Part shown: piece by piece, positions 34,197-46,008 of the stretch
How positions within the stretch are numbered: position 1 is the stretch's first letter
Layout of the letters: each line of letters starts with the position of its first letter
Source: Lentinula raphanica
Taxonomy: Eukaryota > Basidiomycota > Agaricomycetes > Agaricales > Omphalotaceae
Direction: 5' to 3'
Length of the DNA: 64,000 nt
Assembly (NCBI GenBank): GCA_027919835.1
Contig: JANVFP010000050.1
Coordinates: 215,971 to 279,970 of the forward strand
Position numbers and translations under genes: made by a program
Notes under the pieces: model-generated
The model's database searches: none
What the model was told of the DNA's origin: nothing
Seen by the model: the letters and a program-made list of their open reading frames with translations, nothing else

Positions 34197-34520
34197 TAAG
34201 GGTCTTCACGAGTCCCGGATGAGTCATACCTGTGACCTGACCTGCAGGTATTTTGCCTCCAACAGCCTGACTTGTGACCTGTTGCTGACCTGTGCTCACA
34301 GGTACCTGACCTGCAGGTCCAGGTATACCTGCAAGTAATTTGACAATACCTGCAGGTTACCTGGACCTGTCCCTATAAAATAATTTTCTAAGTCTGACCT
34401 GTGACCTGTCATGACCTGTGCACACAGGTACCTGGACCTGCGGGTCACGAAACCTGCAGGTATTCCCACAGATCTTACCTGCAAGTACTCACAGGTTACC
34501 TGAGCTGCTGAAGACCCTTA
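34197..34520. mobile_element. hAT-like MITE H1, 324 bp
   Basis: Ends TAAGGGTCTTCACGAG and CTGAAGACCCTTA, flanked by an exact 8-bp duplication CACTGAAT (34189-34196 and 34521-34528). The interior is packed with ACCTG/CAGGT words, often as ACCTGCAGGT. A second copy of exactly the same length lies at 58481-58804. 8-bp duplications and TA(A)GGG-like ends fit hAT MITEs. Confidence 0.85.
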
Positions 34521-34528
34521 CACTGAAT

Positions 34529-34716
34529 ACGTACTCTGGCCGTCTCCTCACTTGTCTGTTAGTACGCTGATCCCTTTCCACCACGATTGCTCCTACCTTC
34601 TCCTGCTTCTTGTCGGGTTTCCTCAGATTGGGTTCAGTACTAGTGATGTGAAGAGACCTGTTGTCAACCAGAGTATTGATAAATTCAATGGTAGCGTTAT
34701 CATCAACGACATTCAA
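34529..34716 (-). pseudogene. Unassigned ORF fragment cut by MITE H1
   Basis: Minus-strand frame reads MNVVDDNATIEFINTLVDNR and, later, QEKVGAIVVERDQRTNRQVR up to the MITE junction. No family recognised. It may be a downstream exon of a neighbouring gene; the sequence beyond the MITE soon meets a stop. Confidence 0.3.
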
Positions 34717-34819
34717 ATTTGCTAGGAGAATAGACCAGGAATAGACACATCAATATCCGCAAGTACTATATCGTCATGGTATACACTCGGTCAACATATT
34801 ACATAGACTATAAATGTTG

Positions 34820-35388
34820 TCAATCCCCTCCAAATTCGTCTTGCGCTGCCGTGTCTGCAAAGAGCTCCCTCTCGATCTCCAACTCATGTGCTCTGGTTCT
34901 GATGGCAAATGCAGAGCGTTCAAAAAATTGGGCAAGACGCTCGCAGAGCTGGATGTCGGCATCGATCTGAAGCGTACTACGTTGAGCCAGTTCCCTCTCC
35001 CTCAATCTGATCTGTTCCTCCCTCAACCTGATCTGTTCCTCCCTCAACCTGAGTTCTTCGGCCTTTGACCACAATTTAGCACACAATCTAGTGGCGTATC
35101 TACAGAGTTGGTTCCAGGCGAAGATTGCCTGCAATCGTACTCAATGAAGATGTTCTTCTGAGATTTGACGGTTACTCACTATGCATGCAATAACCTCAAG
35201 GGTTCCAATGAAGGCACCAGCAAAGCACACGAAGAAGATAGCGAAGATTATTGCTCCTTTGATGGTGTATAATTCTTTGGACAGATCATCTGAAGATCGA
35301 AGGTCAACCGGTCAACTGCAGATGCAGGAGCGCGGGAGAGAGAATTCATACCTGAAATCAATAGTTGTAACTTTGAATTCGTCGACAT
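34820..35388 (-). CDS. Small membrane/coiled-coil protein, 151 aa (three exons)
   Basis: Model: complement of 35352-35388, 35180-35289 and 34820-35128; introns 35290-35351 (GTATGA..CAG) and 35129-35179 (GTGAGT..CAG). Exon lengths add up to exactly 152 codons with stop. The protein starts MSTNSKLQLLIS, has a hydrophobic helix (GAIIFAIFFVCFAGAFIGTL) and then a charged coiled coil with three tandem LREEQIR/LRERELA heptads, ending FADTAAQDEFGGD. This is the only host gene in the island that looks intact. Family not recognised; a membrane-anchored coiled-coil scaffold is the most that can be inferred. Confidence 0.65.
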
Positions 35389-36640
35389 GGGTTCGGAAGT
35401 TCGAGTACTCGATTTGTGTACATATAGCAGGTTTTCAAGAATGATGATGATATAACGGCGGGACATGTGTCTTGTGCATGTGCGAGCAAAAGGCGATAGA
35501 TAGAGGATCCGGAATTATCCAAGCATGCTTTCTGGTAGAGTGATATGAGACCTCATGCTCATGTTGCTTGACATGATCCAGATAATCTCGCTTAGTACGG
35601 GTATCCGCAGGTTTCCATAATACATACTTACAAGTGAGCTGTTATGTACCTGCTGTCACTACATTATTTTTCATGATCTTCAAACATCCAGTGTACATAT
35701 GCGATGAGTTACAGGTCGAGGGGAGGGAACCTTGACAGGAAGGGGAAGGGGATGAGAGAAGGGAGGAAATCAGAGCTGAACGTTTGAACCGGGGTCCACT
35801 ACTAGTATATCCGATGATGCTCACTGCTCAGGGCTTGCTACCTTTAATTAACCAGGATCATGGCATTTTTGTCAAAAACATGTGTTCATTCTACACTATT
35901 CTACATGACATGTTTCTAAGCCCAGAGAGGCCAAGATGCTCCCTGATGCATGATGCTCCAAGATGCAGGCTTCAGCTTCGAATTGAAGTTCTAAAAATCA
36001 GTTACCAACAACCCTGGACAGTACCCTGGACCTGGACCTTGATAGGGATGTTCAGTGGAACGGAAATGATCGATATAACTTCCAACCCTGGACAGTACCC
36101 TGGACCTGGACCTCGATAGGGATGTTCAGTGGAACAAAAATGATCGATATAACTTCAATTTATTCATCTCTAAGATATCGGTAATGCCGCCGCAATGTGA
36201 CGCGCCACCGAAGATATGACTGGCCTGTATCAACCAGGAAACTCCACGGTGAGGTCCGCGACAACTGTCGGGAGAAACTTGGCTGGCCTTGCGCTCTCAG
36301 CGGTTAAATGGAAGATGACCTTGTCATCGGTCCTGAAAACATACACTCCACAAAAAAGGAGAAACTGTGGTGTGTACAGAAAGATCTTTCCCATGCACCA
36401 AGGGAGCAAGTTGAGCATCCGAGGTCTGCGGTGATGAAGGAGGTAACGATAATAGGTATACCGAAGGTAGCAGAGTCAATGGGTAAGTTCCCCTCCGCCT
36501 GTTTCGGAGAATGCGCGAGCATACCCTGTTTGACTGCTCCAATAAGTATCTGGCATCCCCGGAATTTCTGCGACCAGATGCAGTACACATTCTTTAGCAG
36601 GTTCTGGACTATGAGGTTCACGCTCGGACGACTCCAGGAA
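35389..36640. other. Spacer with a 74-bp tandem duplication
   Basis: No convincing gene. At about 36010-36155 a 74-bp unit (starting AACCCTGGACAGTACCCTGG, ending GATCGATATAACTTC) occurs twice in tandem with only a few differences. A 29-residue-rich set of short frames on both strands at 36216-36621 is uninterpreted. Confidence 0.4.
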
Positions 36641-37415
36641 ATAGGGACGACGGGGACAAGGTGATACTTTGCTTTGGTTTAAGTGCAGGCGACGACATTG
36701 GCGAAGAGAATAAGTGCGAGGTCGGGTCATCCTCTCTAGAATTCGGCACTGGAGAAGATTCGCTAGTCTCGCCCTTTCCGAAGAGAGATTGGAAGCTCGG
36801 GAGCTTTGGCCTCGAATCAATCTCGTCGTTTGAAGGGAGATTTCACAGATTATTATAGTACTGTGCATTATACATGTACGATTTGCTGGTATCTCGACCG
36901 ACAACCTTACTCGAGACGCGTAAGAATGGTGCTGATCTCGATGGGGGAACGTGTTAAATATTAGAGGTGACGTGACAGGAGGAGGCAACGAAGAAGATGT
37001 CGAAAGATGTCGAAGGGAACGAAAAGCGACGTGTATATGATGGGCTACGCGGATACCCAACTTCCGTCGGGGAATACGTGGAATAAGAATGAGAATAAAG
37101 AGCTGGAGATGACCATTCGTATGTGTATTGAGAAGAAGATACAGGGCGCGAATGCGGGTATGTAGCAGGTGATGACATGGGCGACGAGGAATACGAATGC
37201 CTAGATATTTTCTCGGGATGGAATACCTGAGAACTGGTATATCGTCGTGTATTCAGGTCGTCATGTCTGCTGGCATTGTGAGCAGCTTGTGAGTTCCTTG
37301 TATTATGGAAGGTAGATGAAGAGGAAGTTGGGTACATGGAAGTTATGGTCGGAGCTAGGTCATGAGCTGATTCGAGGCAGAGCTTCTGATCAACAAAAGT
37401 TCTGCAAGTGAACAA
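36640..37415 (-). CDS. Ser/Pro/Tyr-rich ORF pair, possible regulatory protein
   Basis: Minus-strand frame from MYPTSSSSTFHNTRNSQ (37335) runs through Ser/Tyr/Pro-rich sequence (SYSSSPMSSPATYPHSRPVS) to about 36954; a second frame at about 36640-36850 reads LPSFQSLFGKGETSESSPVP and FSSPMSSPALKPKQSITLSP. Together they could be exons of one low-complexity nuclear protein, but no DNA-binding domain is visible and the junction is unclear. A further frame (37447-37686) upstream is unassigned. Confidence 0.3.
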
Positions 37416-38070
37416 ATCACGATCACCTGCTATTCGATATTCGCGTCTAACTCAGTTCTTTCATGAAGACATGGTCGAGGATAGATGCACCACTGTGATG
37501 GGCCCTTAAAAAATTGACGAAGGCCTGAAACATCAGGTGAGTCGCGTAGTGATTGGTAGAGACGTGCGAGGACGGTATGGAAGTTGTGATCCCCTCAAGA
37601 AAATCGACAAATGACGGCGACGTGACGAAGTGAGCTGTGGGAGTCAGCCGCAAGAATCGGGGACCAGGGAGAGGCAGACCACTCACCCCTATTCACCCTC
37701 TTTTCCCATAGGATTGAGCTTTGTCATCACTAATATATTGCACAGCTGTGCAGATTTCGGCAGTGGTTCTATCTCGGTACTACAACGACTGCCAAACAAC
37801 TTTACTTTCTTTGTGCGCGGCTGGTCAACACGAAGTGCAGACGGCCAGCAAGGTATCATTGATGTAGATAAGTGCTGTCTTTTTACACGATGACTGTTCC
37901 CGGAGCTATGATTGTATTTCATTGTCACTGGAGATGAATGGGCGACGGCCCAAGCTTGGTCCAAGCATATCCGTGGCCTTTCCATAATGAGCATTGACCA
38001 CAGGCCGCAAATCATATAAAGGGCACACTAGAGCTCTTGCCTCTTACGCTCTTTCACCCGAACAGTCACC
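37416..38070. other. Spacer / possible promoter of the next gene
   Basis: Only weak overlapping frames on both strands (37447-37686 minus, 37630-37893 plus, 37689-38015 minus). A TATA-like ATATAAAGGG occurs at 38014-38023, about 50 bp before the ATG at 38071. Confidence 0.4.
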
Positions 38071-40106
38071 ATGAAACGAAGTCGCTCTCCTGTCAAAGCC
38101 CATCCCACAGAAAGACACACGGTAAGTTCTATTATTGTAAATGTATTTGAGCATCTGTTCACGCCAGTTGAATGTTAGAAATTGAGGGTAGTGGCACATA
38201 ATCAAGACTCGTCAACCGTCCAGTCAACGATTTCAGACCTCGAACAGGATATTGCTGCACTTCAGAAAGAAGTAGAGCATCGAGATGTAGTTTTGCACAA
38301 GGCACGAGATGTATCGACGAAGAAGCAGCAGGAACTGGATAAGGATATTGAACAAGTCTTGGTATGCTTCGTTCTTCTCTCGTATCTTGCCGCTTCTCAT
38401 CTTTTCCTAGAACTGGGTTCCCAAGGCTGTCGCTGATGTTCAAGCGAAGCATGATCACACGTACCGCCTGCTGCGTCAAATGAGCTTCCAACTCATGCGT
38501 TGCCAACGCCAATTGAAGATTCCAGCGTCCTTGAGTTTTGTAAATCATGAACTTGACGGATGTTCTCCAAACAAGATCAACGCCAAAGTTGGTAATGTCA
38601 GTGCTATGTTGCTTCAGGAACTATTGGTCTCTAAGGTGAGTTCCCGTTCCACGAACCCTTCTGCAAATGTGAATTTTTTGCATCCAGGAAGCTCACGAAT
38701 GAGTCGTCGCCGAACTCAACGAATGAGTGGCTTTCTTAGAAGGCGGGCTTGCGGATTTAGAAAACGGGCGCGCCCAACTTGTATCAGGATCGGTAAGGAG
38801 ATAGTCTTTTGGCCAACAGATCGTTCACTAAAATCAGCAAGGGGGAGAATACGACAAAAAGGAAAGTGGTCACAGATCGTCCTCTATTGACCTGGTAGGT
38901 CTTCAGTTTTCTGTGATCGTATTCGTGGCTTATGTAGCATCCAGGAAGCCTACGAACAAGATGTTGCCAAACTCAAGGAACGAGTGGCTTTCCTAGAAAG
39001 CGGACTTGCGAATTCAGAGGACGAGCGCGTTCAACTCGAGTCAGGCTCGGTGAGGAGAATGTTGTCTATCCAACCGATTGCTCACTAGAACTAATAGGAA
39101 TGTGAATACGACGAGAACGGAAGAGGTTTCGGATCTTCTTCTGTTGACTTGGTAAGTCTTCTGGTCTCTTTCTGTGATCTCTTCCATGGCTTATGCATGC
39201 AGGAGAATGATTCTGGCCGCGATAATGAAGATGTACTTCTGTTGTTTAGGCGGATTTCTATAGATATCAGTTAAGCTCACTCTCATTGTAGGTATCAACA
39301 TTTGGAAGTACCACCTCTCTTTTGCAGTTCCCTGCGAAGGAAGCCAAGAAGGAAGCCAAGACGGACGCAGTACGTTTATCTCTTATATTCATCGATTTCG
39401 ATCAGTCATTTCATCTCTATCGGCAGCCCGAGATAGGAGAAAGCAGAAACTCGCTCTCTATGACACTCGTGAATGAGGTTCGTAGCGATAAACCGTCGAA
39501 TTGATGTTGCACTGATTAGACGCCCAGAGTTATCCTCACGTCTCTCCTCCTTCCGTCTACCCTCTTCGATATCCTCCAGACGCTGCGGATGTCAAGTGGT
39601 TCAAGGAAGCCTTTGATTTCTTGAACATAGACCGGGGAAATTCTTTCGCTATGTTGGTCGATCGCTGGTGTGATCTCGAGAGCCTCAATGGATGGAAAAC
39701 AAGCAAGCATGCGCTTTCGAATGTCAATCGCCCTCAAGAAGTCACTAAATGGATTCGATACGGGCGATATGCTAGGATCAAGATTGCCATTCCTCCTTCC
39801 CAGATCGACGCATTTGCAGAAAGAATGTGGTCGTGGTGGGTGCATCTTCAGCCCGAATGGCGAAAACTCGGGAAAGATCTGCGACCTGTACCAGTCGAGC
39901 ATTTTGGAGACGATTGGATGACCTTGGACATTCATGGTATCAACGGCTGGCTGAGTCTGTTGGCAGGCCTCAAATGGTGGGGTGAGAGTCTCGCGCAGGA
40001 GAAAGACCTTGAGCGTAACGGCAGAGATCACGATTGGTTGGAACTCATGGAAGATATGTCGAAGATGCTTCTTGGTTTGCTCACGTACAAGCGAAAGAAG
40101 ATGTAG
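38071..40106 (+). CDS. Coiled-coil protein of an Agaricomycete-type family, with duplicated exon
   Basis: Exons 38071-38121, 38179-38361 and 38411-38635 are all multiples of three with GT..AG introns (MKRSRSPVKAHPTERHT; DLEQDIAALQKEVEHRDVVL; NWVPKAVADVQAKHDHTYRL). Two copies of a 105-bp exon follow: 38688-38792 carries two TGA codons, 38945-39049 is intact (EAYEQDVAKLKERVAFLESG). The C-terminal exon from about 39523 reads ADVKWFKEAFDFLNIDRGNS, then a WWVHLQPEWRKLGKDLRPVP motif and WLSLLAGLKWWGESL, ending at 40106. I recall Trp-rich proteins with a WW..LQP.WR motif as a multicopy uncharacterised type in Agaricomycetes; function unknown. It can be intact only if the first duplicated exon is skipped. 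Confidence 0.55.
38688..39155 (+). repeat. Tandem duplication of a two-exon unit (257-bp offset)
   Basis: The block 38688-about 38897 (exon, intron, exon) reappears 257 bp downstream at 38945-about 39155. Both first exons are 105 bp and both second exons read like EYD..SSSIDL/SSSVDL. The upstream copy has two stops where the downstream copy has CAA and CGA. Confidence 0.8.
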
Positions 40107-40392
40107 TTCTAGCTTGTAGAACGAGATGTTGGAAGTGTACCATCAATTCTCAACAAAGTATTATTACAATCACCAATGAATGGACGTTATGTTACTGTAT
40201 ATGTAGTCTTTTCCGACTCTTTCTCCCTTTTGTTCAACTTTGAATGTGATCTCTCATCGAGGAAAATTCATGATATTTGGACGCCGTCCGGACATCCGTC
40301 AAAATTTTGCCGGTTGCCGGTCAGTAGAGCGGCTAGCAGCGCGCCTTAAGGCCTAAGGCTTTGAATTCGAGGCTTGAGCTTGAACTTGAACA
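40107..40392. other. Spacer
   Basis: 3' flank of the coiled-coil gene and 5' flank of the next ORF; nothing recognised. Confidence 0.5.
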
Positions 40393-40928
40393 ATGTATTC
40401 CACGGGAAAACGCAAGAGAACGCATCTGGAACTCCTTCAGCAGGAATATCAATACCTGTCCTCCGAACCATCCGCTCAAACCTCTGTAGTCGAGGCCGAA
40501 ATATTTCCACCAAAATCAATGGTTTCTACTCGCACCACTGTGCCTACTATGTCCAGTTTACCTTCCTCGCCCACCAATATAGACAACATGCTTGTGGATG
40601 GAGATGATCTCCATACTTTGGCTCCGATTACAGCAGGAACAGATTGGTCTCGGTTCACACAGGAAGTCATCGATGATATGGTACTTATAGCTCACCGTCT
40701 CGAGAAAATGAAACGACACTCATTTCAATTATTAGGTTGATCATGTATTGTCTGAGTATGTCAATGAAGAGGGTCCCAGTAGAATCATTGTCCCTAAATT
40801 CATGAAACGCGAAGGCCTTCAAGCATGTTTCAGAGCTAGCCAGCTTAAAAAAGACCTCGAAGAGTGTATTCTGCTCCTAAAAAACATTTCACTATCGGAG
40901 AGTCACCTTCAAATACATTCGACGTTGT
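40393..40928 (+). pseudogene. Truncated unassigned gene joined to P2
   Basis: Start MYSTGKRKRTHLELLQQEYQ at 40393; Thr/Ser/Pro-rich middle; ends near HRLEKMKRHSFQLL, where a second frame continues as YVNEEGPSRIIVPKFMKREG and QLKKDLEECILLLKNISLSE. At 40929 the sequence changes abruptly to the inner part of a P element. The 3' end of the gene is missing. Family not recognised; the basic N terminus and coiled coil resemble its upstream neighbour in style only. Confidence 0.4.
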
Positions 40929-42042
40929 GTATAGCTAGCCACACAGGTTGTATTTTCGAGTTCTCCGGATTATATCTAGAGGAATATGATATAGACAACA
41001 TCCTGACACAATATAGAGGCCACACAAAAATTATTGAGTGTGCTATTAATGAATTTCGACTCAAAAACACCAAATAAGCGCCCAAAACTTGTTGTTATAA
41101 GTGTGTTATGTATATCAAGTAATATTGTTCCGACTTTTTGACTGTTAAGTGTGTTAAGTATAGTGACTGATAACACTATTTTGAGTATTTATTGTCAACT
41201 GTGTTAGACATAATACATATCACTACTGTTCCAAATTTTAGTATGTTAGGTGTGATAAGTACCAAGTGTACTGAACATATTGAGTAATAAAAACTGTTCT
41301 GAGTGTCCAAGGGTACTAGGTATGCTAAAAATATCATGTACATCATATTTACTCAATGTTGTCAGTTTGGTGTGATTTTTAAGTGATATAAGCTATTCTG
41401 AGTGATCGAGGGTGCTAGAGGTGCTAAAAATAGCATATACATCATATATTCTGACTGTATAGTGGATTTGGTATGATTTGGAGTGATAAAAATTTTTACA
41501 CTTGTTGCGTATTTTTTTTTATTTTGCGTTTTCAGGGCCAACAAGGCACCCCTGAATTTTTTAACTATTTTTATGATTTTTTTCAGATTTTTTGCTACAA
41601 GATGACCTCATGATCAATTTTTTCCTTTTTTGGTAATGTTGATGGGCCTGGACCTGCAATAGGCTCTATACCATCCCTAAATATTTTTTGCATTTTTAGT
41701 GATTTTTTGGGCTATTTTTAGTACCTATATTGACCCTACATCATTTTTGATCCTATGAGGTCATTTGCTTACATACCCTGATCTGACCTAATCTGGCTTT
41801 TTTAGGATTTTTTAGATTTTTTATGAATTTTCGGGTTTTTTTGAAAATGTACTGCTTATTTAATATCTGGATAATTATTAATTACCCAAAACAGTATATA
41901 TAGGCCCCATGTGACAGGTGGTGACAGGCATGACCACCCCCCGGAGCCATTTCCGGAGCCCCCTCCGAGTTATCACAGGTTTTTTCAAATGTTCCTCGAT
42001 AACTCATCGGACCTTTTTACAAAAGCTTCACAGTATCCTGTG
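40929..42042. mobile_element. Palindromic element P2 (family P), one arm only
   Basis: Nearly identical to the right arm of P1 (from about 31013) and ends GCTTCACAGTATCCTGTG at 42042, i.e. the CACAGG tip in inverse orientation. The other arm and the core are missing. The next 7 bases, ATGGACT, belong to the integrase frame and would be one half of the target duplication; the partner is not in the window. Confidence 0.85.
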
Positions 42043-42492
42043 ATGGACTTTGGGAGTCCATGAAGTCGAACTATTTCCTTGAGGAATAGTTCAGCCAATT
42101 CGACTGCGGTAGTCGAAGTGTTGAGTGGAATCAAATGATTCCTTGCCGTCAGTCGGCATATAACCACCCAAAGGTAGTTATAACCTTTGGATTCAGGGAA
42201 TGGTCCCACGAAATCCATACCTATAGATTCCCAAGGTTTAGAGGGAATGGGAAGGCTATGAAGTTTCCCTGCGGGTCGAAGATTGGGTTTCTTCGACCGT
42301 TGACAAGTTTCACACGACTTGCAGAACAGCTCAGTGTCACCGTGTATACGGGGCCACCAATACCACCGTCGAACATAGTCCGACGTCCGTTGTTCCCCGA
42401 AATGTCCAACTATGTCATGGGCCTGTTCCAGGACTAATCCACGTAACGTCTTTCCAGACGATGATTTTCCCTGAGGAAGACACAAGACTTCT
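42043..42492 (-). pseudogene. Gypsy family E integrase, N-terminal half
   Basis: Continues the pol frame from the other side of P3. It has the H-H-C-C zinc-binding module (AHDIVGHFG .. CKSCETCQ) and the first catalytic acid in GMDFVGPFPES, then LKEIVRLHGLPKSI, where P2 starts. The second catalytic Asp (in S-D-R-G) and the Glu would come right after, so the enzyme is incomplete. The usual VDRLT appears as ICRLT. Confidence 0.85.
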
Positions 42493-43647
42493 CACAGGAT
42501 ACAGTAAAGCTTTTGTAAAAAACACTGATAAGTTATCGGGTACCTATTGCAAATAGTTGTGATAACCCGGAGGGGGTCCCGGAAATGGCCCCGGGGGGTG
42601 GTCATGCCTGTCACCACCTGTCACATATGGCTTATATTTACTGTTTTGGGTAATTAATAATCATCCAGATATTAAATAAGCAGTACATTTTCAAAAAAAC
42701 CCGAAATTTCATAAAAATTCATAAAAAACCTAAAATGGCCTGATTAGGTCAGATCAGGATATGTAAGCAAATGACCTCATATGATCAAAAATGATGTAGG
42801 GCCAATGTAGGTACTAAAAATAGTCCAAAAAATCACTAAAAATGCAAAAAATATTTAGGGATGGTATAGAGCCTATTGCAGGCCCAGGCACATCAAAATT
42901 ACCAAAAAAGGAAAAAATTGGTCATGATCTCATCTTGTAGCAAAAAATCTGAAAAAAATCCTAAAAATAGTCAAAAAATTCAGGGGTGCCTTGTTGGCCC
43001 TGAAAATGCAAAATAAAAAAAAATACGCGACAAGTGTAAAAATTTTATCACTCCAAATCATTCCAAATCCACTATACAGTCAGTATATATGATGTATATG
43101 CTATATTTAGCATCCTAGTACCTTTATTGGGCTAAAAATAGAACTTGATCTCATCTGATAGCAAAAGATCTGAAAAATTCTTAAAAAATACTCAAAAAAT
43201 TCAGGGGTGCCTCAGTGGCTCTGAAAATGCAAAATAAAAAAACTTACACGACACAATTGAACAACAACATCACTCCAAATCATACCAAATCCACTACCCA
43301 GGCAGTATATATCATGTATATGCCATTTATAGCACCCCTAGTACCCTCAATCACTTATATCACTCAAGAATCATACCAAACTGAATAATTTGGGGAGTAA
43401 ATATAATGTACATGATATTTTTAGCACACCTAGTACCCTTGATAACTCAGAACAATTGATATTACTCAATATGTTCAGTGCACTTAGCACTTATCACACC
43501 TAACACACTAAAACTCATAACAGTACTGATATGTATTATACTTAACACAGTTGACAATGAAAATACTCAAAACAGTGTTATCAGTCACTATACTTAACAC
43601 ACTTAACAGTCAAAAGTCGGAACAATGTTACTTAATATACATAACAC

Positions 43648-46008
43648 CACCTGACATTACCAAACAGACAGATGTCAAGAAGCGATCAATCGATCAAAAA
43701 CCGGAACGCGTAGAAGGCGTTAGCCGTTCGTTCCCACCAGTTGCTTAAAGTTGCACTGGACAGAAACTCATCGCCTAAGTAGGCCTAAGTCCACGATCCT
43801 CTAGCCGTTTTCTGTCATCTCTGGTGGACGAGGCCAGCTACTTGAGTCCCTGATGTTACATGGTAGCATACTATCTCGTTAGCTAACAGGTGAGAGTCAA
43901 GAGTATCAGTCAAATCACTTCAAATAGCCTGGGAAGTACAAGCAAGAGAACATAGGCATAACTCAGCAAGATGTTGGCCGTTACCCTCAATCTTAGGCGC
44001 GTTTGGAAGCGTCTACTGGGTAGCATTAAGGATACAGAGTACAAGGAGGTGAGCTGCCTCGCCACTGACATACTAACAGCTATGTGTTTACAGGTACAAG
44101 CGGGTCAACATGGGTATTACTCACCCGTACATTGGTCTTTTTACTCGGTCTCAGGCGCGTTAGAAAGCGGCAGCCGGATAGTATTAAGGATACAGAGTAC
44201 AAGGAGGCGATCTGCCTTGTCACTAAGATACTCACAGCTATGTGTTTACAGATACAAGCAGGTTAACATAGGCATAACGCACCTGTATGGCAGCCGTTTT
44301 ACTCGGTCTCGATCGCGTTAGGAAGCAGTATTTAGGTAGTATCAAGGATGCAGAGTGCGAGGAGGCAAGCTGCTGCGTCACTAAGATACTAACAGTTATG
44401 TGTTTATAGGTACAAGTAGGTCAGCACAGGCATAACTCACCCATACGTTGGCCATTTTACTCAGTCTCAGGCGCGTTAGGAAGTGGTAACCGGGTAGTAT
44501 TAAGGATACAGAGTAAGAGGGTGCAAGCTGTCTCATCACTGAGATACTACTGGTTATATGTTTACAGCCTGGTACAAGCAGGTAAACATTGGTGTAACTC
44601 ACCTGTATGTTGGCCGTGTTTTACTTGGTCTCGGGCACGTTAGTGATGTATTGCAGAATAGATCAAAAGAGTTATTATTTTGAGAAGACATACTACTGGG
44701 TTATGTGTATATACAATATGATTGTGTCAGAGAATCCAGTGATATGATTCAAGTCCACTGCCATATATGATATCCCAAATTTCATACATATGGCCCCATG
44801 AAAGAAAGTTGTAACAGTGAAGGGTACACTCTCATGCACCAATCAAGTTGTATTCATGAATAGACTCAAGGAATTAGTTCCTCCAGTTATGTCCAAAGTA
44901 GACCAGTATGACTGGAAGTTGTGGCCGCGGCACTACTAAGTAGCGAAGAATGTTTCAATCATGATAAAATGAGCATTCTGGTCACTACAAGTTTAAAGAT
45001 GCTTGACTCTTACACATGCATTCAGAATGAAATGGAATAGTGTCAAATTCATTGAGGTACCGTCTGGCCTAGTATGATAGCTTCTTGCTTGAACTAGTAA
45101 GTACAACAGTTGTTCAATGACAAAATAGTTTGCTAGTTCGCACTCCGTATCCTTAATGCTACCCGGTTACCGCTTCCTAACGCACCTGAGACCGAGTAAA
45201 ACGACCACTGCATGGGTGAGCTATGTGTATGTTAACCTGCTTGTACCTGTAAACACATAGCTGTTAGTATCTTAGTGATGAGGCAGATTGCCTCCTCGCA
45301 CTCTGCATCCTTGATACTACCTAAATACTGCTTCCTAACGCGATCAAGACCGAGTAAAACGGCCGCCATACAGGTGCGTTATGCCTATGTTAACCTGCTT
45401 GTACCTGTAAACACATAGCTGTGAGTATCTTAGTGACAAGGCAGATCGCCTCCTTGTACTCTGTATCCTGAATACTATCCGGCTGCCGCTTTCTAACGCG
45501 CCTGAGACCGAGTAAAACGACCAATGTACGGGTGAGTAATACCCATGTTGACCCGCTTGTACCTGTAAACATATAGCTGTTAGTATGTCAGTGGCGAGGC
45601 AGCTCACCTCCTTGTACTCTGTATCCTTAATGCTACCCAGTAGACGCTTCCAAACGCGCCTAAGATTGAGGGTAACGGCCAACATCTTGCTGAGTTATGC
45701 CTATGTTCTCTTGCTTGTACTTCCCAGGCTATTTGAAGTGATTTGACTGATACTCTTGACTCTCACCTGTTAGCTAACGAGATAGTATGCTACCATGTAA
45801 CATCAGGGACTCAAGTAGCTGGCCTCGTCCACCAGAGATGACAGAAAACGGCTAGAGGATCGTGGACTTAGGCCTACTTAGGCGATGAGTTTCTGTCCAG
45901 TGCAACTTTAAGCAACTGGTGGGAACGAACGGCTAACGCCTTCTACGCGTTCCGGTTTTTGATCGATTGATCGCTTCTTGACATCTGTCTATTTGGTAAT
46001 GTCAGGTG
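43648..46008. mobile_element. Foldback element Q, 2361 bp, nested in P3
   Basis: Tips CACCTGACATTACCAAACAG and the inverse (..TTTGGTAATGTCAGGTG), flanked by an exact 8-bp duplication CATAACAC (43640-43647 and 46009-46016). The outer about 330 bp are nearly perfect inverted repeats. Inner arms consist of degenerate tandem units of about 160 bp: five on the left (GCGCGTT markers near 43995, 44153, 44310, 44470 and 44632) and four on the right (near 45177, 45334, 45493 and 45651). The centre (about 44650-45145) is unique and non-coding. Confidence 0.85.
43985..44640. repeat. ~160-bp tandem repeats, left arm of Q
   Basis: Each unit holds a TTGGCC..TTTACTCGGTCTCAGGCGCG-like segment, AAGGATACAGAGTACAAGGA and ATGTGTTTACAGGTACAAG. 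Spacing 156-162 bp. The inverse array is at about 45140-45720. Confidence 0.8.

Noticed and set aside
36304..36664. Overlapping ORFs on both strands (105-118 codons)
   Set aside because: No motif, no intron support, and mutual overlap; at most one can be real.
44084..45685. ORFs of 60-116 codons repeated on both strands
   Set aside because: They fall in the inverted 160-bp repeat arms of element Q and mirror each other.
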